Shown here: positions 57,180 through 64,000 of the stretch, one piece after another | Position numbering within the stretch: the stretch's first letter is position 1 | Layout of the letters: each line of letters begins with the position of its first letter | Assembly: GCF_009687865.1 (NCBI RefSeq) | Contig: NZ_BLAE01000011.1 | Coordinates: 253,067-317,066 of the forward strand | Length of the DNA stretch: 64,000 nt | Direction of reading: 5' to 3' | Origin: Acrocarpospora macrocephala | GTDB lineage: Bacteria > Actinomycetota > Actinomycetes > Streptosporangiales > Streptosporangiaceae | Notes under the pieces: model-generated | Database searches by the model: none | What the model was told of the DNA's origin: nothing | Seen by the model: the letters and a program-made list of their open reading frames with translations, nothing else | Made by a program: the position numbers and the translations under genes

Positions 57180-57196
57180 TTGCAAATTACTCGCAA
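57180..57196. promoter_or_regulatory. Nur box upstream of the zinc-finger regulator
   Basis: TTGCAAATTACTCGCAA fits the tTGCaa-N5-ttGCAA Nur pattern. It lies between the regulator (minus) and the B12 riboswitch (plus). Confidence 0.7.
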
Positions 57197-57264
57197 TAAG
57201 ATGGCAGCCGGCTTGGTGGCTCACCTAAGGCGATTCGTCCGCTCTGGAATTCTCCGTCTCTTAT

Positions 57265-57445
57265 GAGAAGATTCAGGAAAGGCGACGGCGGAACGAGGAA
57301 GCCGGTGTGAATCCGGTGCGGTCCCGCCACTGTGATCGGTGAGCGACTCCCGAGCGAGCCACTGCCCCCGGCGGGGCGGGAAGGCCGGGACGAGCGGTGA
57401 CCCGAGAGCCAGGAGACTCACGCGGTCGCCTCCTCACCAGCCGGG
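57265..57445 (+). ncRNA. Cobalamin riboswitch 1
   Basis: The B12-aptamer landmarks are in order: GGAACGAGGAAGCCGGTGTG, AATCCGGTGCGGTCCCGCCA, CTGTGATCGG, and the B12 box AGCCAGGAGACTC (57408-57419). It precedes the FhuF-like gene by about 30 nt, where the region CGCGGTCGCCTCCTC could act as the switching arm. Confidence 0.93.
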
Positions 57446-57475
57446 GCGGATCTCCCCGAGAGAGGACGGGCGTCC

Positions 57476-58180
57476 GTGCCTGTATCCCCGCGCGTGCGGG
57501 AACTGGCCGCGATGGGAGGCTACTTCGCCGTCGAGGTGGGGTCTCTCGGGGATGGATGGCGGCCCGTCGATGAGCTGATCCAGGACGCCGATCTGATCGC
57601 CTCTCAGGTCGTGCACGTCGCGGAGCAGCTCGGCACGAAGGAACGCCGGGTCGCGGCGTCCATCCTGTTCCAAGGTCTCGCGGCGCGGTTCCTGTCCCCG
57701 CCCGTCGGCCTGTTGGTGCTGCACGGTGTCGCCGGCGGCTTCGATCCGTCGCGGGTGCATTGGCGACCGGTGCCGCATGGGCCCTTGCCATTGCGCCTGG
57801 AGGAATGGCCTCTCATGCCCGTACGCGGTGACGGTGCCGGCCTGCTGTACCAGGCGGTCGTCGCGGGCTTCCTGAAACCGCTCGCGGCCACGGTCGGCCG
57901 AGGCGTCTCGATCGCTCCCGCCATCCTGTGGGGCAACGCGGCCTCGGCGCTCGCCGGGAGCGTGCGCGCGCTGGCCCAGTACCAGCCGCAGCGCACCGAG
58001 GCCGCCCTGACGCTGGGGCGTGAACTCCTGGCCATCGGGGTCCTGCGCGGCCAGGGAACCTTCGCCGCGCGGCCGTTCTTCGTACGCCGGAACTGTTGCC
58101 TCTACTACCGAGTGCCCGGCGGCGGCATGTGCGGCGACTGCGTGTTGCGCTACCGGCCCGCCCGGGGAAGGAACGAGTGA
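57476..58180 (+). CDS. FhuF-like (2Fe-2S) reductase-type protein under B12 control
   Basis: A 234-residue protein ending with the FhuF iron-sulfur motif: RNCCLYYRVPGGGMCGDC, i.e. CC-x10-C-x2-C. The N-terminus (ELAAMGGYFAVEVGSLGDGW) is typical of actinobacterial FhuF relatives. FhuF reduces ferric siderophores, but the cobalamin riboswitch and btuFCD downstream suggest reduction or release of a corrinoid (inference). GTG 57476 is the start. Confidence 0.85.
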   Translation: MPVSPRVRELAAMGGYFAVEVGSLGDGWRPVDELIQDADLIASQVVHVAEQLGTKERRVAASILFQGLAARFLSPPVGLLVLHGVAGGFDPSRVHWRPVPHGPLPLRLEEWPLMPVRGDGAGLLYQAVVAGFLKPLAATVGRGVSIAPAILWGNAASALAGSVRALAQYQPQRTEAALTLGRELLAIGVLRGQGTFAARPFFVRRNCCLYYRVPGGGMCGDCVLRYRPARGRNE

Positions 58181-58202
58181 AAAGGATATTCAGTACTTCA
58201 GC

Positions 58203-58364
58203 ATGCTGGAAGGCACACTGATCTCCAACGACAGATGTCCACCGGTGGCGGTCAGAGTGAAGGTGAAGAACGAGCAGCACGATGTCTCCCGCAAGGCGAC
58301 CCGCGCCGCCCGGGCCGCCAACGATGGCACGGAATCCAAGGGCGGTCCTGCCCGTGTGCATTGA
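58203..58364 (+). other. Possible 53-codon open frame in the gap after FhuF
   Basis: The gap 58181-58379 contains an open frame from ATG 58203 (MLEGTLISNDRCPPVAVRVK). It has no recognised domain and no convincing SD. It is probably non-coding, though the frame is clean. Confidence 0.2.
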
Positions 58365-58379
58365 ACCGGTTCGTGTCAT

Positions 58380-58560
58380 GATGGCCGGGTAAAGGCGAGC
58401 GCGGACTGAGGAAGCCGGTGTGAATCCGGCGCGGTCCCGCCACTGTGATCGGCGAGCGGATCCCCATCACGCCACTGCCCCTCCCTCGGGGCGGGAAGGC
58501 GGGGACGAGCATCAACCCGAGAGCCAGGAGACTCACGCGGTCGCCTCCTCGATGAACTGG
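58380..58560 (+). ncRNA. Cobalamin riboswitch 2
   Basis: A near-copy of riboswitch 1: GACTGAGGAAGCCGGTGTGA, ATCCGGCGCGGTCCCGCCAC, and B12 box AGCCAGGAGACTC (58522-58533). The similarity continues downstream into a GTGCCCGTAG segment at 58592 that mirrors the FhuF start. It controls btuFCD, whose ATG is 126 nt further. Confidence 0.93.
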
Positions 58561-58685
58561 GGCGGATTTCCCCGGGGAGGAGTGGGCTCTCGTGCCCGTA
58601 GAGCCGGTGGCCGCGCCGAGAAGCCCTGTGATGTCCCTTCTTTTAGATCCGCCCCGTTGTGCAGATTCCGTGAGAGGAACACTTC

Positions 58686-59681
58686 ATGACGGGCAGACGT
58701 CCCACGTCCCTCCTGCTCGCCCTCCTGGTATCCGGAGTGCTGGCCTCCTGCGGCGGCGCACCGGCTGACGACGGACCGGCCGCTGCTCCGGCGGCCTCCG
58801 CGCCCGCCGGCTTCCCGGTCACCCTCGACAACTGCGGGGTGAAGACGACCTACCAGCAGCCGCCGCAGCGTGCCATTGCGATGAACCAGCACGCCACGGA
58901 GGTGATGCTGGCGCTCGGGCTGGAGAAGTCCATGATCGGCACCGCCTATCTCGACGACAAGGTCCTTCCGGAGTACCAGGGCGCCTATGACGCCATCAAG
59001 GTCGTCTCGAAGGAGTACCCGGCCTACGAGGCGCTGCTGGCCGAGGAGCCCGACTTCGTCTACGGGGGCTTCGCCAGCACCTTCGACGAGAAAGAGGGCC
59101 GCAGCCGTGAGGCCCTGCAAAAGGCCGGAATCAACACCTACCTCAATGTCGAGGAGTGCGCCAAGGGCCCGGTGACCACGGCGCTGATAGATCAGGAGAT
59201 CCGCAACGTCGCCTCCATCTTCGGCGTGGCCGACCGGGCCGAACCGCTGGTCGCTAAATTTCACGCCACCCTCGACGGGGTGAAAACCAAGCTCGCCGAC
59301 GCCGCCCCGGTCAAGCTGTTCGCCTACGACAGCGGCGATAAGACCGCGTTCACGGCCGGCGGCAAAGGCATCGGCAACGAGATCATCAAGCTGGCGGGGG
59401 CGGAGAACCTGTTCGCCGACCTCGACGATGTGTGGGGCGACGTGTCGTTCGAGCAGGTCGCCGAGCGCGCGCCCGACTGGATCGTCATCTACGACTATGG
59501 CGACCAGTCGGTGGCTGACAAGGAGAAGTTCCTGCTGGGCAACCCGGCGCTGAAGGACGTGCCGGCGATCAAGGAGAAGCGGTTCGCGGTGCTGCCGCTG
59601 TCGTCGGTGGTGCTCGGGGTGCGGGCGCCGGGGGCGGTCGAGGCGCTGGCCCGGCAGCTGCACGCCGACCGGTTCAAGTGA
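58686..59681 (+). CDS. btuF: Cobalamin-binding lipoprotein of an ABC importer
   Basis: A 331-residue periplasmic-binding lipoprotein (lipobox VLASCGGA) with metal/corrinoid-type segments QRAIAMNQHATEVMLALGLE, EEPDFVYGGFASTF and ERAPDWIVIYDYGDQ. ATG 58686 has GAGAGGA 8 nt upstream. Iron-siderophore binding proteins share the fold, but the B12 riboswitch supports cobalamin. Confidence 0.88.
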   Translation: MTGRRPTSLLLALLVSGVLASCGGAPADDGPAAAPAASAPAGFPVTLDNCGVKTTYQQPPQRAIAMNQHATEVMLALGLEKSMIGTAYLDDKVLPEYQGAYDAIKVVSKEYPAYEALLAEEPDFVYGGFASTFDEKEGRSREALQKAGINTYLNVEECAKGPVTTALIDQEIRNVASIFGVADRAEPLVAKFHATLDGVKTKLADAAPVKLFAYDSGDKTAFTAGGKGIGNEIIKLAGAENLFADLDDVWGDVSFEQVAERAPDWIVIYDYGDQSVADKEKFLLGNPALKDVPAIKEKRFAVLPLSSVVLGVRAPGAVEALARQLHADRFK

Positions 59682-60739
59682 GCGAGCTGACCGCGGGCGC
59701 CGTGCTTCCGGCACGGCGTCCAGGGCTGCCGTACCCGGTCGTGATCGGGCTGCTCGTGCTCCTGCTCGGCGGGGCGGTCACCGCCGCCATCGCGGCCGGC
59801 TCGGTGGCACTTCCGGCCGGGCAGGTCTGGGGCATCCTCCTCCATCACCTCCATCCCGCCCTGGCCGATCCGACCTGGACGGCCGTGCGGGAGACCATCG
59901 TGATGGACGTACGGCTGCCGCGGGTCTTCCTGGCGGGGTTGATCGGCGCGGGCCTGTCGGTCTGCGGCATGGCCCTGCAGGCACTGGTGCGCAACCCGCT
60001 GGCCGACCCCATGCTGCTGGGGGTCTCCTCCGGCGCCAGCGTCGGGGCGGTCACCGTGGTGGTGTTCGGCCTGACCCTGTTCGGCGCGTTCAGCCTGCCG
60101 ATCGCGGCCTTCCTCGGAGCGCTGGCCGCCCTGGTGGCGGTCTACTTCCTGGCCCGGTCGGGCGGGCGCATGACCACGGTGCGTCTGGTCCTGGCCGGGG
60201 TGGCCATGGCCGAGGTCCTGTCGGCCGTGGCCAGCTTCCTGGTGGTGACCTCCAACGACCCGCACAAGACGCAGGCGGCGGTGCGCTGGATGCTGGGCGG
60301 GCTGGCCGGGACGACCTGGACGATGGTGTGGATCCCGGCGGCGGCCGTCCTGCTGGGGACCGTCGCGCTGCTCGGGGTGTCCCGGCCGTTGAACCTGCTG
60401 CTGGCCGGGGAGGAGGCGGCGGCCTCGCTCGGGCTGGACGTGCACCGCTTCCGGGCGGCGCTGTTCGTCCTGGTCGCGATGATGATCGGCACGATCGTCG
60501 CGGTCAGCGGGTCCATCGGCTTCGTGGGGTTGATCATGCCGCACGTCGTACGGCTGCTGATCGGCGCCGATCACCGCCGGGCGCTGCCTGCGACGGCGCT
60601 ACTCGGCGCGGCCTTCCTCATCGTGGCCGACCTGGTGGCCCGCACGCTGATCGCGCCGGAGGAGATCCCGGTGGGCATCATCACCGCGCTGGTCGGCGGG
60701 CCGTTCTTCCTGTGGTTGATGCGGAGGCGGTCGCAGTGA
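59678..60739 (+). CDS. btuC: Cobalamin ABC importer permease
   Basis: A 353-residue FecCD/BtuC-family permease with about ten helices: RLPRVFLAGLIGAGLSVCGM, LVRNPLADPMLLGVSSGAS and GSIGFVGLIMPHVVRLLIG are family signatures. GTG 59678 overlaps the btuF stop. Confidence 0.93.
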   Translation: MSELTAGAVLPARRPGLPYPVVIGLLVLLLGGAVTAAIAAGSVALPAGQVWGILLHHLHPALADPTWTAVRETIVMDVRLPRVFLAGLIGAGLSVCGMALQALVRNPLADPMLLGVSSGASVGAVTVVVFGLTLFGAFSLPIAAFLGALAALVAVYFLARSGGRMTTVRLVLAGVAMAEVLSAVASFLVVTSNDPHKTQAAVRWMLGGLAGTTWTMVWIPAAAVLLGTVALLGVSRPLNLLLAGEEAAASLGLDVHRFRAALFVLVAMMIGTIVAVSGSIGFVGLIMPHVVRLLIGADHRRALPATALLGAAFLIVADLVARTLIAPEEIPVGIITALVGGPFFLWLMRRRSQ

Positions 60740-61518
60740 CGCTGATCGTGGACGACGTGTCGGTCCGTATTGGCGGCCGGGACCTGGTTCGCCAGGTCTC
60801 GCTGGAGGTCGCCGAGGGGGAGATGCTCGGCCTGGCCGGGCCCAACGGCGCGGGCAAGTCGACGCTGCTGCGCACTCTCTACCGTTCGCGGAAGCCGACC
60901 TCCGGCCGGGTCCTGCTCGACGGTGAGGACGTGTGGCACATGCCGAGTGGCTGGGTTGCCCGCCGGCTGGCGGCGGTGCTGCAGGAGACCGGCGGCGACT
61001 TCGAGCTGTCGGTGTATGACGTCGTCGCCATGGGCCGTACCCCCCACAAGCGGGCCTTCGACGGTGACAACGCCGCGGACAAGGCGATCATCGCCGACGC
61101 CCTGGAGCGGCTCGACGTGGCCGGGCTGGCGCACGCGCCCTTCGACCGGCTGTCGGGCGGTGAGAAACAGCGGGTGCTGATCGCGCGGGCGCTGGCCCAG
61201 CGGCCAACCACGATGGTGCTGGACGAGCCGACCAACCACCTCGACCTGCGGCACCAGCTCGACGCGCTGAACCTGGTGCGCGGGCTCGGCGTCACCGCGG
61301 TGGTCGCCCTGCACGACCTCAACATGGCCGCCGCGTTCTGCGATCGCATCTGCGTCATGGACGCCGGCCAGGTCGTCGCCCTCGGCACCCCCGCCGACGT
61401 GCTGACCCCCGCCCTGCTCGCCGAGGTCTACCGGGTCGACGCCGAGGTGGCGCTTCACCCGGAGACAGGGGTGCCGCAGGTGACCCTCCGCACCGGAGGG
61501 AGCCGCGTCACGAACTGA
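60736..61518 (+). CDS. btuD: Cobalamin ABC importer ATPase
   Basis: A 260-residue ATPase: Walker A GPNGAGKST, signature LSGGEKQR, Walker B TTMVLDEPTNHLD, H-loop VVALHDL. The GTG start overlaps the btuC stop (GTGA). Last gene of the B12 operon; a strong terminator follows. Confidence 0.93.
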   Translation: MTLIVDDVSVRIGGRDLVRQVSLEVAEGEMLGLAGPNGAGKSTLLRTLYRSRKPTSGRVLLDGEDVWHMPSGWVARRLAAVLQETGGDFELSVYDVVAMGRTPHKRAFDGDNAADKAIIADALERLDVAGLAHAPFDRLSGGEKQRVLIARALAQRPTTMVLDEPTNHLDLRHQLDALNLVRGLGVTAVVALHDLNMAAAFCDRICVMDAGQVVALGTPADVLTPALLAEVYRVDAEVALHPETGVPQVTLRTGGSRVTN

Positions 61519-61533
61519 GCTCTTCCTTTTCGG

Positions 61534-61562
61534 AACAAGCCGGATTCGCCGTCCGGCTTGTT
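61534..61562 (+). terminator. Terminator after btuFCD
   Basis: AACAAGCCGGA (61534-61544) and TCCGGCTTGTT (61552-61562) form a perfect 11-bp stem with a 7-nt loop, 16 nt after the btuD stop. Confidence 0.85.
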
Positions 61563-61597
61563 CGCCGTGCGACTTTCACGAACGGAGATTCAGCGTT

Positions 61598-61764
61598 ATG
61601 GAATCGGCCTCGACCGAATCGATCCTGACGGCCCTCGGAGCGGTCTCCGGATTCGGCTCGTTCTTTTCTCTACATATCGGCGGGGACTCCGCCGGATGGC
61701 ACGACGTAAAATCTATTACCGGGTGCCGGACGGCTCCAAGTGCGATGACTGCGCGCTGCTGTAG
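61598..61764 (+). pseudogene. Internally deleted FhuF-like gene
   Basis: From ATG 61598 one frame gives ILTALGAVSGFGSFFSLHIG, then DSAGWHDV, matching the FhuF N-terminus. A different frame then gives RRKIYYRVPDGSKCDDCALL and a stop at 61764, matching its C-terminus except that the vicinal CC is lost. About 170 central codons are missing and the reading frame changes, so the gene is dead. Confidence 0.7.
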
Positions 61765-61850
61765 AAATGAATTCTCGAATTAGCTGCGAACGTGCGTCTA
61801 CGGTGTTACATATAATTTACAGGTGAAAATCACCTGCCGAAGGTGAGTAC

Positions 61851-62240
61851 ATGGCACACCCCGGATTCGCCAAGCCCGAGGCCCCACAGATCCCCACACT
61901 CCGGCGGTGGACTCGCCGTTCGAGTGGCGCGAGGACGACGACGGCGCGGCGCGGCTGGTCGCGTTCCGGGAGGCGGTCGAACGCCACTACGCCAACCCGC
62001 TGCCCGCCGGGCTGCGCCGGGCCGCATATCGCGACCTGACCGACACCGAGGCCTCAAAGGTGCCGCCCTCGCCACCTTGGCGGCCACGGCGGCCGGAACC
62101 GTCGTCCTGCTCCTGTATGCCCGCGCCCAGGTCTCTGGCGACGGACTCCCGGGGAAGAGCCACCGCCGTCACAAAGGCGGCCCAGGAACGGGAATGCGTG
62201 TTCCCGCAGGAAGACGCGGACAGCCCCTGCTGACAACATG
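61851..62240 (+). pseudogene. Possible decayed small gene with one helix
   Basis: One frame encodes SPFEWREDDDGAARLVAFRE and a following AYRDLTDTEA; near 62055 the coding look moves to another frame with a transmembrane segment GAALATLAATAAGTVVLLLY. A frameshifted membrane protein is possible. No family recognised. Confidence 0.3.
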
Positions 62241-62281
62241 GCCCCAGTTCACCCCCAAGGCCAACGGCTCGTGGCTAGATG

Positions 62282-63610
62282 CTAGCTGGCCATGGCACCA
62301 GGGGCTTCCTGGCTTACCTGGCCCTCGGTTAGGACGATGACGCGGGAGTTGCGTTTCTCGATCTGCATGAGGGCGCCGAGGACCGGCGCATACGTGAGCG
62401 GGTGGACTTCGACCTGGAGTTTGCCTTCTTGGGAGCGGCTGAATGCGCGGATGCGGTCGGTGTAGGTGCTGATGAGCTGCTCGCGTCCCGGGCCGTATCC
62501 GCAGGCGCCGAGCTCACTGTGACCTGGTCGTCCAGGCCGACGGGTGAGGTAGGCGAAACTATCGCGGGTGAGCAGGCCCATGGCTCCCCAATTGAACGCG
62601 GGCGGGACGAGGTCGGAGCGCTGGACCGCGTCGCTTCCCGCCAGGAGCCGGAAGAACCCCTCTAATCCGGCGAGCCAGAAGTCGAGCTCGCCGGTGACGG
62701 TGACTTCGATTCCGGTCCATGACTGCGCGGGGCTGCTGGATAGCGCGCGCTGCAGGGCGTCGGCGTCGGCAGGTTGGCCGTCATCGATTCGGATGGTGAC
62801 GCCGGCGTCTCCGAGGGGGATGTTGCGTTCGGCGACGGCTCCGACCCCGCGGATCGGCATGAAGCCGCACTCGTGCATGGACCGGCTGCGCCAGATGCCT
62901 TCCATGTGCTCGAAGGTGACCGAGCGGGTGAGGCCCCGCATCCTGACCGGGACGACGAGAAGCCCACCGGGGGCGAGTTGGTCTGCCCAGGCGGCTGGCA
63001 GCTCCCAGGCGCCGGCGGTGACGATGATCCGGTCGTAGGGTGCGTTCGGCGGATGGCCGTACTCGCCGTCGCCGGCGACGACGGTCACGTGCCCGTACCC
63101 AGCCGTGGCAAGCGCCTTTTGCGCTTCCGCGGCGATGCCGGGGTCCAGCTCGACGGTGGTGACCTGCCCGGCTGGGCCGGTGAGGTGGGCCAGGAGCGCG
63201 GCGTTGTAGCCGGTGCCAGCGCCGATCTCCAGGATGCGGTGGCCGGGGCGGACGTCAAGCTGGGCGAGCATCGCGGCGACGATGCCGGGCGCGGACGCGG
63301 AGCTCGTGGCCACCCCGTTCTCGTCGCGGTGCGTCACGACGGGGCTGCTGCCGTAAGCGTCGGCCAAGGGCGTACCGGGCAAGAACGCTTCGCGTGGAAC
63401 CGCCCGCATCGCTGCATCGACGGATGGGAGAAGCGCTCTGCCGTCCCAGCCGCGCAGCCAGTCGGCCATCGAATTCCTCAGCTGGGTCGCGGTCGGCTTG
63501 CACCCGGGTGAGCCTACCTGCCCAGCCGTAGCAGGCATGGCACCTCGCGGAGATGAGCGGCGGGTCATTCCCTTGACGATCGCAGGGATAGCGCACAGGT
63601 CGGCTGTCAT
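62282..63610 (-). CDS. FxLD-system methyltransferase (protein-L-isoaspartate methyltransferase type)
   Basis: A 442-residue protein. The central part is a PCMT-like SAM methyltransferase: HRILEIGAGTGYNAALLAHL (motif I), VTTVELDPGIA, YDRIIVTAGAWELP. A C-terminal extension of about 200 residues is typical of FxLD lanthipeptide methyltransferases. ATG 63610 overlaps the LanC stop (ATGA). In such clusters it modifies the lanthipeptide; the residue is inferred. Confidence 0.85.
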   Translation of the reverse strand: MTADLCAIPAIVKGMTRRSSPRGAMPATAGQVGSPGCKPTATQLRNSMADWLRGWDGRALLPSVDAAMRAVPREAFLPGTPLADAYGSSPVVTHRDENGVATSSASAPGIVAAMLAQLDVRPGHRILEIGAGTGYNAALLAHLTGPAGQVTTVELDPGIAAEAQKALATAGYGHVTVVAGDGEYGHPPNAPYDRIIVTAGAWELPAAWADQLAPGGLLVVPVRMRGLTRSVTFEHMEGIWRSRSMHECGFMPIRGVGAVAERNIPLGDAGVTIRIDDGQPADADALQRALSSSPAQSWTGIEVTVTGELDFWLAGLEGFFRLLAGSDAVQRSDLVPPAFNWGAMGLLTRDSFAYLTRRPGRPGHSELGACGYGPGREQLISTYTDRIRAFSRSQEGKLQVEVHPLTYAPVLGALMQIEKRNSRVIVLTEGQVSQEAPGAMAS

Positions 63611-64000
63611 GACAGAAGCAGCACACAGTCCCACCGGTCGGGGACGACGAGGGCGGGCAGGCGGCCGTGCTCGGCTAGGGCGAGAGCGGCACCCGCTGCG
63701 CCGGTCAGGAATCCCGGGTCGTCCTCGATCGCACCGTTGTCGGTATGGGGGATGGCGAACGGGCGGGTCGGGTCGAACGCCGCGGTGAGGACGGCGGCGG
63801 CCTCAGACGCGACTTCGGGCTGGCGGTTGGCCGCGCACTGGAGGACTCCGGCGTGCCCGTGACAGAGGGTCGGGCCGTCGGCGTCCCATGTGCGGGCGGC
63901 CCGGGCGGCGAGAGAATTCATGGCCGCGTCGCTGGCCTCGGCGATCGCGACGTCGTCAAGCGCCTGGGCGGCGAGGCCGAGGGCTGCGCTGATGCCTGGG
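63607..64000 (-). CDS. LanC-like lanthionine cyclase, C-terminal part (5' end outside window)
   Basis: The last 130 codons of a LanC-type gene: TLCHGHAGVLQCAANR contains the CHG zinc-ligand motif with its Cys and His, and DPGFLTGAAGAALALAEHG is the final conserved helix. LanC closes thioether rings in lanthipeptides. The dehydratase and precursor genes should lie beyond the right edge. Confidence 0.88.
   Translation of the reverse strand, partial: PGISAALGLAAQALDDVAIAEASDAAMNSLAARAARTWDADGPTLCHGHAGVLQCAANRQPEVASEAAAVLTAAFDPTRPFAIPHTDNGAIEDDPGFLTGAAGAALALAEHGRLPALVVPDRWDCVLLLS

Overview
The window is high-GC DNA with GTG/TTG starts, many ATGA/GTGA/TTGA stop-start overlaps, two-domain BMP and ArsR/CDF/Nur-type gene sets, cobalamin riboswitches and FxLD lanthipeptide genes. 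This points to a filamentous actinomycete; a Streptosporangiales-type genome is an inference from the gene content, not proven. No tRNA, rRNA, transposase or CRISPR array was found.

Layout. (1) 1-12092, minus strand: a LuxR-type regulator followed by the start of a giant modular type I polyketide synthase that runs off the left edge. It carries a decarboxylating KSQ-AT-ACP loading module and a first extension module KS-AT-DH-ER-KR. Its linkers and surface loops are packed with in-frame tandem repeats (units of 12, 15, 36, 48, 48 and 93 nt). (2) 12400-22943: a nucleoside-uptake and methionine-salvage block. One plus-strand operon encodes a BMP-type ABC importer, a nucleoside hydrolase, MtnC and MtnB; a minus-strand operon encodes a sugar-type binding protein, a permease and MtnK; MtnD stands alone. 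(3) 22944-27260: ordinary genes (GNAT, MDR oxidoreductase, methyltransferase, small membrane proteins) around a striking 17-bp minisatellite. (4) 27259-48570: a metal and metalloid resistance island. Copper: TetR plus P-type ATPase, DUF3105-DUF305-DsbA-VKOR operon, CopD, CopC. Zinc/nickel/cobalt class: three CDF transporters, a ZIP transporter with an mIHF-like tail, and a 50-residue His/Cys peptide. Arsenic: aquaporin-type channel, ArsR-ArsC fusion, ArsC, ArsM-ArsN fusion, ArsO-like flavoprotein, a truncated MFS and a Cys-rich peptide with a -1 frameshift signature. Six ArsR-type HTH domains, one BlaI and one TetR control this stretch, several apparently from leaderless mRNAs. (5) 48803-57196: a nickel-starvation regulon. 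Nur-like boxes precede nikABCDE, the Fe/Mn superoxide dismutase gene and a MucR/ROS-type zinc-finger gene. (6) 57265-61764: cobalamin uptake, with two B12 riboswitches driving a FhuF-like iron-sulfur protein and btuFCD, then an internally deleted FhuF pseudogene. (7) 62282-64000, minus strand: the end of an FxLD lanthipeptide cluster (LanC-like cyclase and FxLD-system methyltransferase) entering from the right edge.

The central 35 kb reads as a coordinated metal-homeostasis neighbourhood: Cu, Zn-class and As efflux or detoxification, nickel import and cobalt-corrin import, each with its own recognisable DNA operator. Long antisense open frames over these genes are high-GC shadows and are not annotated.
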